64,000 bases of DNA from Streptomyces cynarae (lineage in GTDB: Bacteria; Actinomycetota; Actinomycetes; Streptomycetales; Streptomycetaceae), in assembly GCF_025642135.1 (NCBI RefSeq), contig NZ_CP106794.1, forward strand, positions 244,447-308,446, written 5' to 3'. This document shows, one piece after another, positions 36,243 through 44,577 of the stretch. Below the pieces are notes generated by a model. The model worked only from the letters and a program-made list of their open reading frames with translations, was not told the origin of the DNA and ran no database searches. Position 1 is the first letter of the stretch; each line of letters starts with the position of its first letter. Position numbers and translations under genes: made by a program.

Positions 36243-36812
36243 TCAGTCTTTCGATACCGTTCGGTGACCGGCCGTTCCCTCAACCGCGATGGCCAGGACG
36301 AGCGCGGCGCTCACGGCGCAGGCGATACGCCCGTCCCGCGCGGCCGAGACGACCTCAGGCAGCGGTACGTGATGCACCTTCAGGTCGGCCTCGCCCGGGT
36401 CGCCGCCCTGCGGCCGGCCGGCGCTCAGCCCCGCCGCCGACCACAGGTGAACGCGGAGAGGGCTGAGGCCGGGCAGCGGATGGAGGGCGCCGTGCGACGT
36501 CCAGCATCCGCCGTGGTACCCCGTCTCCTCGCGCAGCTCCCGCTCGGCGGCTGCCCGCGGGCCGAGGTCTTCCGGGGCGACGTCACCTCCCGGGAGTTGC
36601 CATGTCATCCCAATGAGGTAGTGGTACTGCTCCACCACGAGAAGGCAGCTCTCGACGAGCGCGGCGACCCGGACGAGGTCCGGCGCCTCCACCCAGTCGT
36701 AGGTGTCGGCCTGCCCGTCCGGACGAGTGACACGGTCCCGCCTTACCGATAGGTGCGGTGTCTCGCACAGCACATGTCCGCCGTGCCGCCTCCACGATCC
36801 CCTGCGTTCCAT
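36243..36812 (-). CDS. NUDIX hydrolase, ADP-ribose pyrophosphatase-like
   Basis: 189 residues. The NUDIX box is present as 'LPGGDVAPEDLGPRAAAERE' followed by 'LREETGY'; it has one extra residue compared with the classic spacing, but the REL.EE metal-binding core is intact. The N-terminal part 'HLSVRRDRVTRPDGQADTYD' and 'CLLVVEQYHYLIGMTWQLPG' resemble ADP-ribose or nucleotide-sugar pyrophosphatases. It is co-directional with and just upstream of the two-TM/TIR-WD40/lipoprotein genes. Since TIR enzymes release ADP-ribose-type products, a role in clearing or shaping that signal is attractive but inferred. Confidence 0.85.
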   Translation of the reverse strand: MERRGSWRRHGGHVLCETPHLSVRRDRVTRPDGQADTYDWVEAPDLVRVAALVESCLLVVEQYHYLIGMTWQLPGGDVAPEDLGPRAAAERELREETGYHGGCWTSHGALHPLPGLSPLRVHLWSAAGLSAGRPQGGDPGEADLKVHHVPLPEVVSAARDGRIACAVSAALVLAIAVEGTAGHRTVSKD

Positions 36813-36849
36813 ACCCGTACGCTAGAGGACATGTGCGTGGTGGGCTCAA

Positions 36850-37230
36850 GGCGGTGCTGCGCCCGCTGATCGACGGCCGCACCGTCGACCTCGCCACACC
36901 CCCCCGACGCAGGCCTCACCAAACCGATGTGACGATTCATAGCGGCGTAGTGGCGTTGCCAGTCGGCCGGCCACTTGGGGTCCCAGTGCTCGTCCACGGC
37001 CTCCAGCGCCGTCTTCTACTCGGGGTGGTCGTCGAGCGCGTCGGGTGGCGCAGGCTGGACAGCCACTGTTCCACCGGCCGGTCCAGCATCGTCGCGTACC
37101 GGGGCGCGCGCAGCGTCCAGTGCTCCCCGTAGGAGCCCTTCGGGGCCTGAAGGTTCTCCTTGAACCGCTCATCGGCCAGCGACCAGACCTATGCCCAGTT
37201 TCTCCAGCCGCCGGGCGCGCAGGCCACTCC
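36850..37230 (-). pseudogene. Decayed helicase-associated (HA) domain
   Basis: Pieces in different minus-strand frames recall the HA repeat of Streptomyces telomeric-type helicases: 'SLADERFKENLQAPKGSYGE', 'HWTLRAPRYATMLDRPVEQW', then after a frame change 'DEHWDPKWPADWQRHYAAMN'. At least one frameshift and a stop are present and there is no helicase core. It is the second HA relic in the window. Confidence 0.55.
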
Positions 37231-37781
37231 TGCGTGCTGCTGGGCGTGCGCTGGGCAGCGTGTCTTCGTACGGTTTTCAGTGCCCGGCTCGGACAGGACG
37301 GCAGGGCTTGGCGGTCCCGTGCCCGGTCGCACGTTGCATGGGACCGCCCCCTGAGGAGTAACTGGCCGCGGCAGGGTGGGGTGCCCCTGTCGTCCCTCCT
37401 TCCCGATGGCCCCGTGGCGGTCAGGCGAGCCGGCTGGCGGTCAGTGCCTCCTGGGCTGCGCCCTGCTGCCCTTCGTCGTGAGCATCCCGACGCACGGCGG
37501 CCACCATGGCGCCTCCCGAAGCGCTGGGCGCTGTTGCGTGCAGAGGTCGGATGGTGCGAGCGGTGCGGTAAATCCCTGCAGGTGTTGGCTTTGTTCACGA
37601 AGTTCGGGTCCTGGCACAGATCTTGGGGAGTGGTCGCGGAGTGTTACCTCGATGTTCGATTGCGAGGGGACATTTCGCGTGAGACCGCGTACGCCTTGTC
37701 GTCCGACGGTTGAATGTGACGCAACCTCAGATGCCTGCTGGCGGCTGCTGTTGTCGGCTGTGGACAGTGATGGTGCTGGTC

Positions 37782-39374
37782 ATGCAGACCGATGCACCGT
37801 TTTGGGAGTCGCTGGTCTTCGATGGGATCGACGATGTGGATGTCGAGGCGGTTACGGCTGCATTCGGCACGGTCGAGGTGGTGGCGAGAGGTCGCGCGGC
37901 CGGGGCTGTATGTCCGACCTGCGGCCGCTTCTCGGATCGAGTCCACGACCGCTATCTGCGCAGGCTGAGAGACCTTCCGCTCGCTGACCAGGGCCTTCTG
38001 ATCCGGCTGACGGTCCGGCGCTTCATCTGTGGGTCGGCGGACTGCCCGCGTCGGACGTTCGCCGAGCCGTTCTCGCGGCTGGCCGCCCCGCACGCACGGT
38101 TCACCACTCGGCTCAACCACGTCCTGGCGCGAGTGGGGCTCGCGCTGGCCGGACGGGCCGGTGCTCGGCTGGCTGCCGAGCTGAACTTCGGCGCGGGAAG
38201 GATGACCTTGTTACGCAGGGTCATGGCATTGCCCGATCCACGGTTCAGCACGCCGCGTGTGCTGGGCGTGGACGACTTCGCGATCCGTCGCGGCCAGACC
38301 TACTCAACCGTCTTGACCAGCGTCGAAGACCATCGCGTTGTCGATGTGCTCCCGACTCGCGAAGCCGGGCCGCTGGCTGCCTGGCTGATGCGTCACCCCG
38401 GCGTGGAGATCATCTGCCGGGACCGCGCCAGCGCCTACGCCGAAGGTGCCCGCCGCGGTGCCCCCGATGCTCTGCAGGTCGCCGACCGGTTCCATCTGTG
38501 GCAGGGCCTCGGCCGAGCCGTGGAGACCTGCGTCGCCGCCCACCGCGACTGCCTGCGCAGTCCCTCGCCCAGCGGCCTGCTACTGGAGGCCACCGGACTG
38601 CTTTCAGGACGGCCGCAGGACGACTCGGCGCCCGTCGGCCGGCGGGCCGAGCGGAAGAAGGCAGCGCACGCACTGGTCCACGAGCTGCTTGCCCAAGGCC
38701 ATTCACGCCGGGCGATTGCCCGGCACCTGGGCTGGGGCCTCAACACCGTGCTCCGGTATGCAAACGCCGCACGCTGGCAGGACACCATCCGCGACAACCG
38801 GCCCCGACCCAGCAGGCTGGACCCCTACAAGCCCTACCTGGAGCGTCGATTCGCCGCAGGATGCACCAGCGTCACCCTCCTCCACAACGAACTCGTTGCC
38901 GTCAACGCGCCCGTCACCTACCAGATGGTCCGCGCCCACATCGCCACCCTCCGCGAGTCTCCGGTCGGCACACCGCACCGGCCTCCGACGGTACCCCAGG
39001 TGACAGGCTGGCTCACCCGACACCCCACCGCGCTGAGCGAGGACGACCGTGCCGGTCTGAAGGAGGTCCTGGCCCGCTGCCCCGAACTGGACATGGCCGC
39101 CGGGCATGTCCGCGACTTTGGCGAGATACTCACGGGTCGCCTCGGCTCCAGGCTCCCTGCCTGGATCGACGCAGTCGATGCCAGCCAACTGCCCGGCCTC
39201 ACCGGCTTCGCACTCCACCTGCTCCGGGACCTCTACGCCGTGATAGCCGGCCTCACCTTGGACTGGAGTTCCGGCAGCATCGAAGGCGCCGTGAACCGCA
39301 TCAAGAAGATCAAGAGGCAGCTCTACGGGCGAGCCGGATTCGAACTACTCCGCAAGATGATCCTTCTTCAATAG
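37782..39374 (+). CDS. ISL3-family transposase
   Basis: 530 residues from ATG 37782 (ATG 37770 and 37710 are in frame). The zinc ribbon is 'CPTCGRFSDRVHDRYLRRL' with 'CGSADCPRRTF'. The catalytic core has 'VLGVDDFAIRRGQTYSTVL' (Asp), 'EIICRDRASAYAEGARRGAP' (Asp) and 'LDWSSGSIEGAVNRIKKIKR' (Glu). A helix-turn-helix, 'HSRRAIARHLGWGLNTVLRY', lies in the insertion. It is uninterrupted and ends 'GFELLRKMILLQ', so it is probably active. Confidence 0.93.
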   Translation: MQTDAPFWESLVFDGIDDVDVEAVTAAFGTVEVVARGRAAGAVCPTCGRFSDRVHDRYLRRLRDLPLADQGLLIRLTVRRFICGSADCPRRTFAEPFSRLAAPHARFTTRLNHVLARVGLALAGRAGARLAAELNFGAGRMTLLRRVMALPDPRFSTPRVLGVDDFAIRRGQTYSTVLTSVEDHRVVDVLPTREAGPLAAWLMRHPGVEIICRDRASAYAEGARRGAPDALQVADRFHLWQGLGRAVETCVAAHRDCLRSPSPSGLLLEATGLLSGRPQDDSAPVGRRAERKKAAHALVHELLAQGHSRRAIARHLGWGLNTVLRYANAARWQDTIRDNRPRPSRLDPYKPYLERRFAAGCTSVTLLHNELVAVNAPVTYQMVRAHIATLRESPVGTPHRPPTVPQVTGWLTRHPTALSEDDRAGLKEVLARCPELDMAAGHVRDFGEILTGRLGSRLPAWIDAVDASQLPGLTGFALHLLRDLYAVIAGLTLDWSSGSIEGAVNRIKKIKRQLYGRAGFELLRKMILLQ

Positions 39375-39502
39375 CACTCCGAGACGATCCCCAAGAGCTG
39401 CGCGAGAACCGGATAGTAGGAACCCTCTGCTGCACGGCGTATAGCCAGTGCATGCAGGTGCCCAGCCGTGGCAGGATGGCCTCATGTTGATCCGAAAGGG
39501 CG

Positions 39503-39913
39503 ATGCCGCGTAGGCGTCCCAAGGCCGTCCGTGCACAGCGGTGGCGGCCACGACGGCAGTATCCGGTCCTGAAGGTCCCCGGTGTCTCCGCGCGGACTCG
39601 TGCAGCGATCCGCCGGGTGGAAGACCAGGAGCTGTGGCCCAACGCGGTCGCCAAGGCACTCTCGTGTTTCGAGTGGGCTTTTAAGCAGCCCGGACGCTAC
39701 CTGGACGCCTCCGCGTTTGATTCGCCCGGGGTGGGAGATGCCCGCGATGACCTGGAGTGGGCGATGCTGTACCTTCCACCCGGAGCCAAACGGGACTTGG
39801 GCCGACTGATCACGCGTATCGATGAGGAACTCGAGCGCCGCACCTTGCCGGAGCCCAACTACAGCGAGTGGGCGACGATGTGCTGGTGGTGGACCAGAAT
39901 GCGTGAACGCTAA
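39503..39913 (+). CDS. Passenger gene of ISL3 copy C, unknown function
   Basis: 136 residues from ATG 39503 (AAAGGG upstream), 128 bases after the transposase and inside the right terminal repeat. The basic N-terminus 'MPRRRPKAVRAQRWRPRRQY' is followed by a helical, Trp-rich body: 'AVAKALSCFEWAFKQPGRYL', 'DARDDLEWAMLYLPPGAKRD' and 'EWATMCWWWTRMRER'. No known family. It could be an accessory factor of transposition or cargo. Confidence 0.6.
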   Translation: MPRRRPKAVRAQRWRPRRQYPVLKVPGVSARTRAAIRRVEDQELWPNAVAKALSCFEWAFKQPGRYLDASAFDSPGVGDARDDLEWAMLYLPPGAKRDLGRLITRIDEELERRTLPEPNYSEWATMCWWWTRMRER

Positions 39914-40146
39914 CTGTGCCTGGGGTCGAGCCCCTCCCTGCAATCGAACGAACCTGTCACCCTCCGCAACGATTCCCCAAGATCTGTGCCAGAACCGAAG
40001 TTCGGCAGCAGCTGTTCAGCAATTTGGGAGGCACCCGAACCACGCTGTGTTCGATGTTCACGAGATTTGACAGCGCCCAACCCGGTCGAGCGCGCCTTCG
40101 CTCTGGTCCCCGTGGGCAGCGTCCGCTTGGGAGTGGCCGGCATCGG

Positions 40147-41031
40147 TCAGGCGGTCAGGCCGAGCGTGGTCAGACGGTCAGGATCGGTGAGGATGTCGAG
40201 TCCGGTGATGCGGCCGTCCCAGATGGTGAACGACATGACGGACAGCGGTCGTCCCTCGACGAACGAGACAACGCCGGGTGTGCCGTTGACCAGCACCAGA
40301 CGCGCGTCCGCCGCGAAGCGGGCGAAGGTGATCGCCTGGGACGCCACGTCGGCTGCGCCGCGCCGCAGGATGCTCGGGACGAGCGTGCCGCCATCGGAAC
40401 GCGCGACCACGTCGGGGTCGAGAATGCCCAGAAGCGCCTCGAAGTTGCCGCCGCGGGAGGCGGCCAGGAAGGCGTCCACGACGCCGCGCTTGCGGGCAAC
40501 GTCTGTGTCGGCCGCCGGGGCGGCGCCCTGGACCCGGCGGCGGGCGCGGCTGGCGAGCTGCCGGGTGGAGACCGTGGTCCGGCCGAGGATGGGGGCGATG
40601 TCGTCGAAGGGCACGTCGAACATGTCATGCAGGACGAAGGCCAGTCGCTCGGCTGGGGAGAGGGCCTCCAAGACGATCATGAGTGCAATGCCCACCGAGT
40701 CCGCAATCAGGATCTCCTGCTCGGGGCCGACACGGGTCAGCGCGGTGACCACCGGGTCCGGAAGCCGGATGGACCCGTCCTGCTCGGGCAGGGGACCCTC
40801 CCGTCGCGAGGTACGCGAGCGCAGCATGTCCAGGCATATCCGGCCCACGACCGTGGTGAGCCAGGCCCCCAGGTTCTTCACGTCGCTCACATCGGCGCGG
40901 CTGAGCTTGAACCACGCCTCCTGGACGGCGTCCTCGGCCTCGGCGAGCGACCCCAGCATCCGGTAGGCCACCGCCCGAAGCCCGGGCCGCTCCGCCTCGA
41001 AACGGTCGGCCAGGAAAAAGTCTTCGCTCAC
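40147..41031 (-). CDS. ECF41-type RNA polymerase sigma factor (SigJ-like)
   Basis: 294 residues. Sigma region 2 is 'YRMLGSLAEAEDAVQEAWFK' with 'GAWLTTVVGRICLDMLRSRT'; region 4 is 'LSPAERLAFVLHDMFDVPFD' with 'IAPILGRTTVSTRQLASRAR'. A C-terminal SnoaL-like extension (about residues 180-294) ends 'WDGRITGLDILTDPDRLTTL', characteristic of ECF41 factors, where it controls activity instead of an anti-sigma factor. It is divergent from an AhpD-like gene whose promoter matches the ECF41 consensus, the known genetic context of this group. Confidence 0.92.
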   Translation of the reverse strand: MSEDFFLADRFEAERPGLRAVAYRMLGSLAEAEDAVQEAWFKLSRADVSDVKNLGAWLTTVVGRICLDMLRSRTSRREGPLPEQDGSIRLPDPVVTALTRVGPEQEILIADSVGIALMIVLEALSPAERLAFVLHDMFDVPFDDIAPILGRTTVSTRQLASRARRRVQGAAPAADTDVARKRGVVDAFLAASRGGNFEALLGILDPDVVARSDGGTLVPSILRRGAADVASQAITFARFAADARLVLVNGTPGVVSFVEGRPLSVMSFTIWDGRITGLDILTDPDRLTTLGLTA

Positions 41032-41032
41032 C

Positions 41033-41059
41033 TGTCACACCCCCGCGTCCGGATCCGTC
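41033..41059 (+). promoter_or_regulatory. ECF41-type promoter of the AhpD-like gene
   Basis: TGTCACA at 41033-41039 and CGTC at 41056-41059 are separated by exactly 16 bases, the published ECF41 consensus (TGTCACA-n16-CGTC). Transcription would start near 41066, about 36 bases before the ATG at 41102. A TGTCACT facing the sigma gene lies on the other strand but without a good -10. Confidence 0.75.
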
Positions 41060-41101
41060 GGTCCAGTGACAGACGCTAACGGATCACCAGGAGAGCATCA
41101 G

Positions 41102-41578
41102 ATGAACGCCGCGATCACCACCACCGCCCGGATGAAGAACCCCGCTCTGGTCCTGCCGGACGCCATGAAGGGCATCCAGAACATCTACAAGGCCATGTAC
41201 CAGGGCGGCGTCTCCCCGCAGATCCTGGAGCTGGTCCACCTGCGGGCCAGCCAGATCAACGGCTGCAGCGCCTGCGTGTTCGCCGGCGTGGCGGGCGCGA
41301 AGAAGCACGGCGAGACTGACGAACGCCTCCACGTCGTGGCCGCCTGGCGCGAGGCGCCGTTCTTCACCGACGAGGAGCGCGCGGCCCTGACCCTGACCGA
41401 GGCCGCCACCCGGATCGCCGACCGCTCCGGCAAGGCCGTCCCCGACGAGGTGTGGAACGAGGCCGCGGACCACTTCAACGAGGAACAGCTCGCCGCGATC
41501 ATCCTGATGATCGGCCTCACCAACTTCTTCAACCGCATCAACACCACCATCGAGGAGCCCGCCGGAGCTACCTGGTAA
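41102..41578 (+). CDS. Carboxymuconolactone decarboxylase/AhpD-like protein
   Basis: 158 residues from ATG 41102, with AGGAGA upstream. The AhpD core 'LELVHLRASQINGCSACVFA' carries the redox CxxC (Cys-Ser-Ala-Cys), followed by 'GVAGAKKHGETDERLHVVAA' with the conserved histidine. 'DEERAALTLTEAATRIADRS' completes the fold. Such proteins are peroxide-related thiol enzymes or decarboxylases. It is controlled by the divergent ECF41 sigma factor, typical of the COE-type targets of that group. Confidence 0.92.
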   Translation: MNAAITTTARMKNPALVLPDAMKGIQNIYKAMYQGGVSPQILELVHLRASQINGCSACVFAGVAGAKKHGETDERLHVVAAWREAPFFTDEERAALTLTEAATRIADRSGKAVPDEVWNEAADHFNEEQLAAIILMIGLTNFFNRINTTIEEPAGATW

Positions 41579-41885
41579 CCGGCGTCGCTGACGTCTCATC
41601 AGAACCCGACGTGCATGCCGTCCTCAGCAAAGGTGCTGGTAGCAGAGGAGTTCTGCCACCAGCACCGCCTCGGGCCCCCAGGCGAAGTCACACGCGAGAC
41701 CGACGCTGCCCGAACTCGTGAACAGTTCGAATCCCGCCTTGGCTCCATCCGCCTCTCAATCCGGGGTTCTGGCTCAACTTCTGTGACGCGGCCACTCTGA
41801 GTGACATTCGGACACCTTCGAGACGTGCGCGAAGTCGCCCGAAAATGGTCCGTGGACGAGGCAGTCGGGCCGACAGTTCGAGGCT

Positions 41886-43486
41886 GTGGAAGAGGTCACG
41901 CTCCGGCTGAAGGAGTTGTTGTTCCCGTCGATCGCGGACGTCGCGGTGCTGTCGGTGGACGTGAACATCGAGATAGTGCGCGTTGACGCGCACTGCATCG
42001 CGAACGGCGCCCCGTGCCCGGTCTGCGGCGTCTGGTCGAACCAGGTTCATGGTTCCTACCTGCGGTTTCCCGCTGATGTGCCGAGCGGTGGCCGAAGCGT
42101 TGTTCTCCAGCTGAGGGTCCGTCGGTTTACCTGCGGGAACTCGGGCTGCGCACGCCGTACCTTCGTCGAGCAGATACCCGGCTTGACACGCCGACACGGT
42201 CAGCGGACCGAGCGGTTGCGCTCCACCCTGGCCGCGGTCGGCCTGGCCCTCGCGGGCCGGGCCGGAGCCCGCATGCCCGCGTTCTCGGGGTGTCCGTCAG
42301 CCGCAGCACGGTGCTCCGGCTGGTCGATGCGTTGCCCGAACCCGAGGCCCCCGCGCCGCGGGTGGTCGGCGTCGACGAGTACGCCACCCGCAAGGGCCGC
42401 CACTACGGCACCGTCCTCGTCGACATCGAGACCCGCCGTCCCGTCGACCTGCTGCCGGACCGGGAGGCGTCCAGTCTCGCGGCCTGGCTCGCCGAACGGC
42501 CGGGCATTGAAGTCGTCTGCCGCGACCGTGCGCCGTTCTTCGCCGAAGGCGCCTCCGCCGGCGCCCCGCAGGCCGTCCAGGTCGCGGACCGGTGGCACCT
42601 CTGGCACAACCTGAGCGAGGCCGCCGAACGGACCGTCGCCCAGCACCGCCGCTGCCTGCGGGCCCTTATCCCAGCCACCCTCGAACCCGAGCCTGAGCCC
42701 GCCCCGCAAGAAGAAGAACCGCCCGGTTCACCATGGCCGACCGGACACCGGTTCGCCGACCGGACCAGGTCCCGGCACGCCGCCGTTCACGCACTCCTGG
42801 AGGCAGGACACAGCCGGCGCTCGGTCCAGCGGCAGCTCGGCATGGCCTGGCACACCGTCAAACGGTGCGCCGACGCCGCGAAGCCGGAGGACCTGTTCAC
42901 CGGCCAGTGGCAGAACCGGGCCTCGGTCCTCGATGACTACAAGCCCTATCTGGACGACCGCTGGAACGAGGGCTTCACCAACGCATGGAAGCTGTGGGAG
43001 GAGATCGTGCCGCTCGGCTACAAGGGCAGCTACCAGCGCGTCCGCGCCTACCTGCACAAGAAGCGCACCTCACCGCGACCGTTGACCGCCCGGCCGCCGT
43101 CGCCCCGAACGGTCTCCGGATGGATCCTCAGACGCCCGGAAACCCTCACCGAGCCCGAACAACTCCAGCTCAAGACCGTCCGCACCCAGTGCCCCGAACT
43201 CGACGCACTCACCCGACACGTCCGGTCCTTCGCGGTCATGCTCACCGACCGCCAAGGCGAGCGTCTCCCGAACTGGCTCGACGCCGTCCGACAGGACGAC
43301 CTGCCCAGCCTCCACACCCTCGCCGCCGGCATCTACCGCGACCTCGACGCCGTCACCGCCGGACTCACTCTGTCCTGGAGTTCAGGTGCGGTCGAAGGTC
43401 ATGTCAACCGGATCAAGATGCTCAAGCGCCAGATGTTCGGGCGGGCAGGCTTCCAACTTCTCCGCAAGCGCGTCCTACTGGCGTGA
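41886..43486 (+). pseudogene. ISL3-family transposase, frameshifted
   Basis: GTG 41886 starts a normal N-terminus ('CPVCGVWSNQVHGSYLRFPA' zinc ribbon with 'CGNSGCARRTF'). Near 42282 one base seems lost: the frame should continue 'GVSVSRSTVLRLVDALPEPE', which is found in the next frame to 43486. That part has all catalytic blocks: 'VVGVDEYATRKGRHYGTVLV', 'EVVCRDRAPFFAEGA' and 'SWSSGAVEGHVNRIKMLKRQ'. It is close in sequence to copy A. Without frameshifting no active enzyme is made, though copy A could act in trans only if it recognises the different ends. Confidence 0.88.
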
Positions 43487-43547
43487 CGGAGGCGGCCGCG
43501 TCACGGGCGTTGAGCCAGAGTCTTCGCAGTGAACAAAGCCAATGGGG

Positions 43548-44150
43548 TCAGGTGTCGGCGCATTCGTCTATGACGGCGCAGGCGAGGCGGATGCCGCCGA
43601 CGTAGGCGGAGATGCCGTCATCGCCGTGCATGTGGGGCGCGTCCTGGAACCACTGCCGCCACAGGCCACCCTCTTGGAGGAAGTGGCTGGCCCGGTCGCC
43701 GTGCAGGACGGAGTCGGTGTAGGCCAGGGCGCCCATGGCTGTCGGCTGGTCGTAGGCGAGGTCGGGCCGACGCAGGTAGCGATCCAGGTAAGCGGCAAGC
43801 AAGTCGGCGTCCCGTGCGGTGCCGAAACTCGCCAGTGCCACACAGTAGGCCCCACCCGCGCAGCAGACCTCACTCTCCAGCAGCAGCGCTCCCAGACGCT
43901 CGCGGAAGTGGTCACGGCGCGAGGCGGCGGCGAGCCATGCCGCGGTCCGCCGCTCGCGCCAGCTGCCTTCGAAGAGGATGGTGAGCTCGGCGTCGGTAAC
44001 AGCCTTCGCATCAGCGGCCAGGTGCTGAACGAACGGCTCGTACTCCTCGCGCGACATGCGAAGTACCGCTCCGCCGAGCTTCAGGTAGCGGCGCGCGGGG
44101 AGGCAATAGCGGCGGTACAGGGCCTGTATCTCGGTGTCGTAGCGGATCAC
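43548..44150 (-). CDS. DUF6000-like protein, passenger of ISL3 copy D
   Basis: 200 residues from GTG 44150; a longer frame to 44369 would cross the transposon end and is unlikely. It matches the DUF6000 pattern: 'RYCLPARRYLKLGGAVLRMS', 'LFEGSWRERRTAAWLAAASR', 'LGALLLESEVCCAGGAYCVA', 'DADLLAAYLDRYLRRPDLAY' and 'SHFLQEGGLWRQWFQ'. Function unknown; the repeats suggest a helical, HEAT-like protein. It lies wholly inside the target duplication of the transposon and so travels with it. Confidence 0.8.
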   Translation of the reverse strand: MIRYDTEIQALYRRYCLPARRYLKLGGAVLRMSREEYEPFVQHLAADAKAVTDAELTILFEGSWRERRTAAWLAAASRRDHFRERLGALLLESEVCCAGGAYCVALASFGTARDADLLAAYLDRYLRRPDLAYDQPTAMGALAYTDSVLHGDRASHFLQEGGLWRQWFQDAPHMHGDDGISAYVGGIRLACAVIDECADT

Positions 44151-44577
44151 CACCCCATCCTCTCGCGACGAGCACGCAGCTGAGGGCGTGGGGCGGAATA
44201 CGCCTGCAGTGGCCCCGGGACGGGTGAGCAGGCTTTCGACAGCACGCAGCGCTATTACTCCACAAAAGTTGAGCCAGAACCCAATCCGGTGAACAACTGC
44301 TGTCCGATCGATCTCATGCACAGAGCCACTCCAGGGTTCCACCGACAGCGGCCCAGAAATCCCCTGCACCCAGCTCCTTGTCGCCCTCGGTGCCCCTGAA
44401 GCCTCCGCGCCGGCCGTATGCCTCGGGATCGGGCTCCTCCAGACGCGAACGGCAGGTCCGCCCGGGGGGTCACCCCAGTTCGCCCGACCTCGCCGCTACC
44501 CGGCTGGTTCCGTGCGCTACTCTGCGCCCACCACTCGAACATCCGATCTTCGGACAATAGAAAACGGGGGGCGCGCC

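Larger units (their letters stand above)
37607..39996 (+). mobile_element. ISL3-family element with passenger gene (copy C)
   Basis: Terminal repeats GGTCCTGGCACAGATCTTGG (left, from 37607) and GGTTCTGGCACAGATCTTGG (right, read inward from 39996) differ at one base. An exact 8-bp duplication, GAAGTTCG, flanks the element at 37599-37606 and 39997-40004, as expected for ISL3. The 2390-bp unit carries the transposase and a 136-residue gene downstream of it. Confidence 0.93.
41765..44281 (+). mobile_element. ISL3-family element carrying a DUF6000 gene (copy D)
   Basis: Ends GGTTCTGGCTCAACTTCTGT (from 41765) and, read inward from 44281, GGTTCTGGCTCAACTTTTGT match at 19 of 20 bases. An exact 8-bp duplication, CAATCCGG, flanks them at 41757-41764 and 44282-44289. 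The 2517-bp unit holds a frameshifted ISL3 transposase and a minus-strand DUF6000 gene. A further copy of the terminal repeat (GTTGAGCCAGAGTC, 43510-43523) lies between the two genes, so the basic IS probably ended there and the larger unit moved as a transposon. Confidence 0.9.

Noticed and set aside
43548..44369. Longer version of the DUF6000 protein (273 residues)
   Set aside because: The extra N-terminus would cross the transposon end and the target duplication; family homology starts at GTG 44150.
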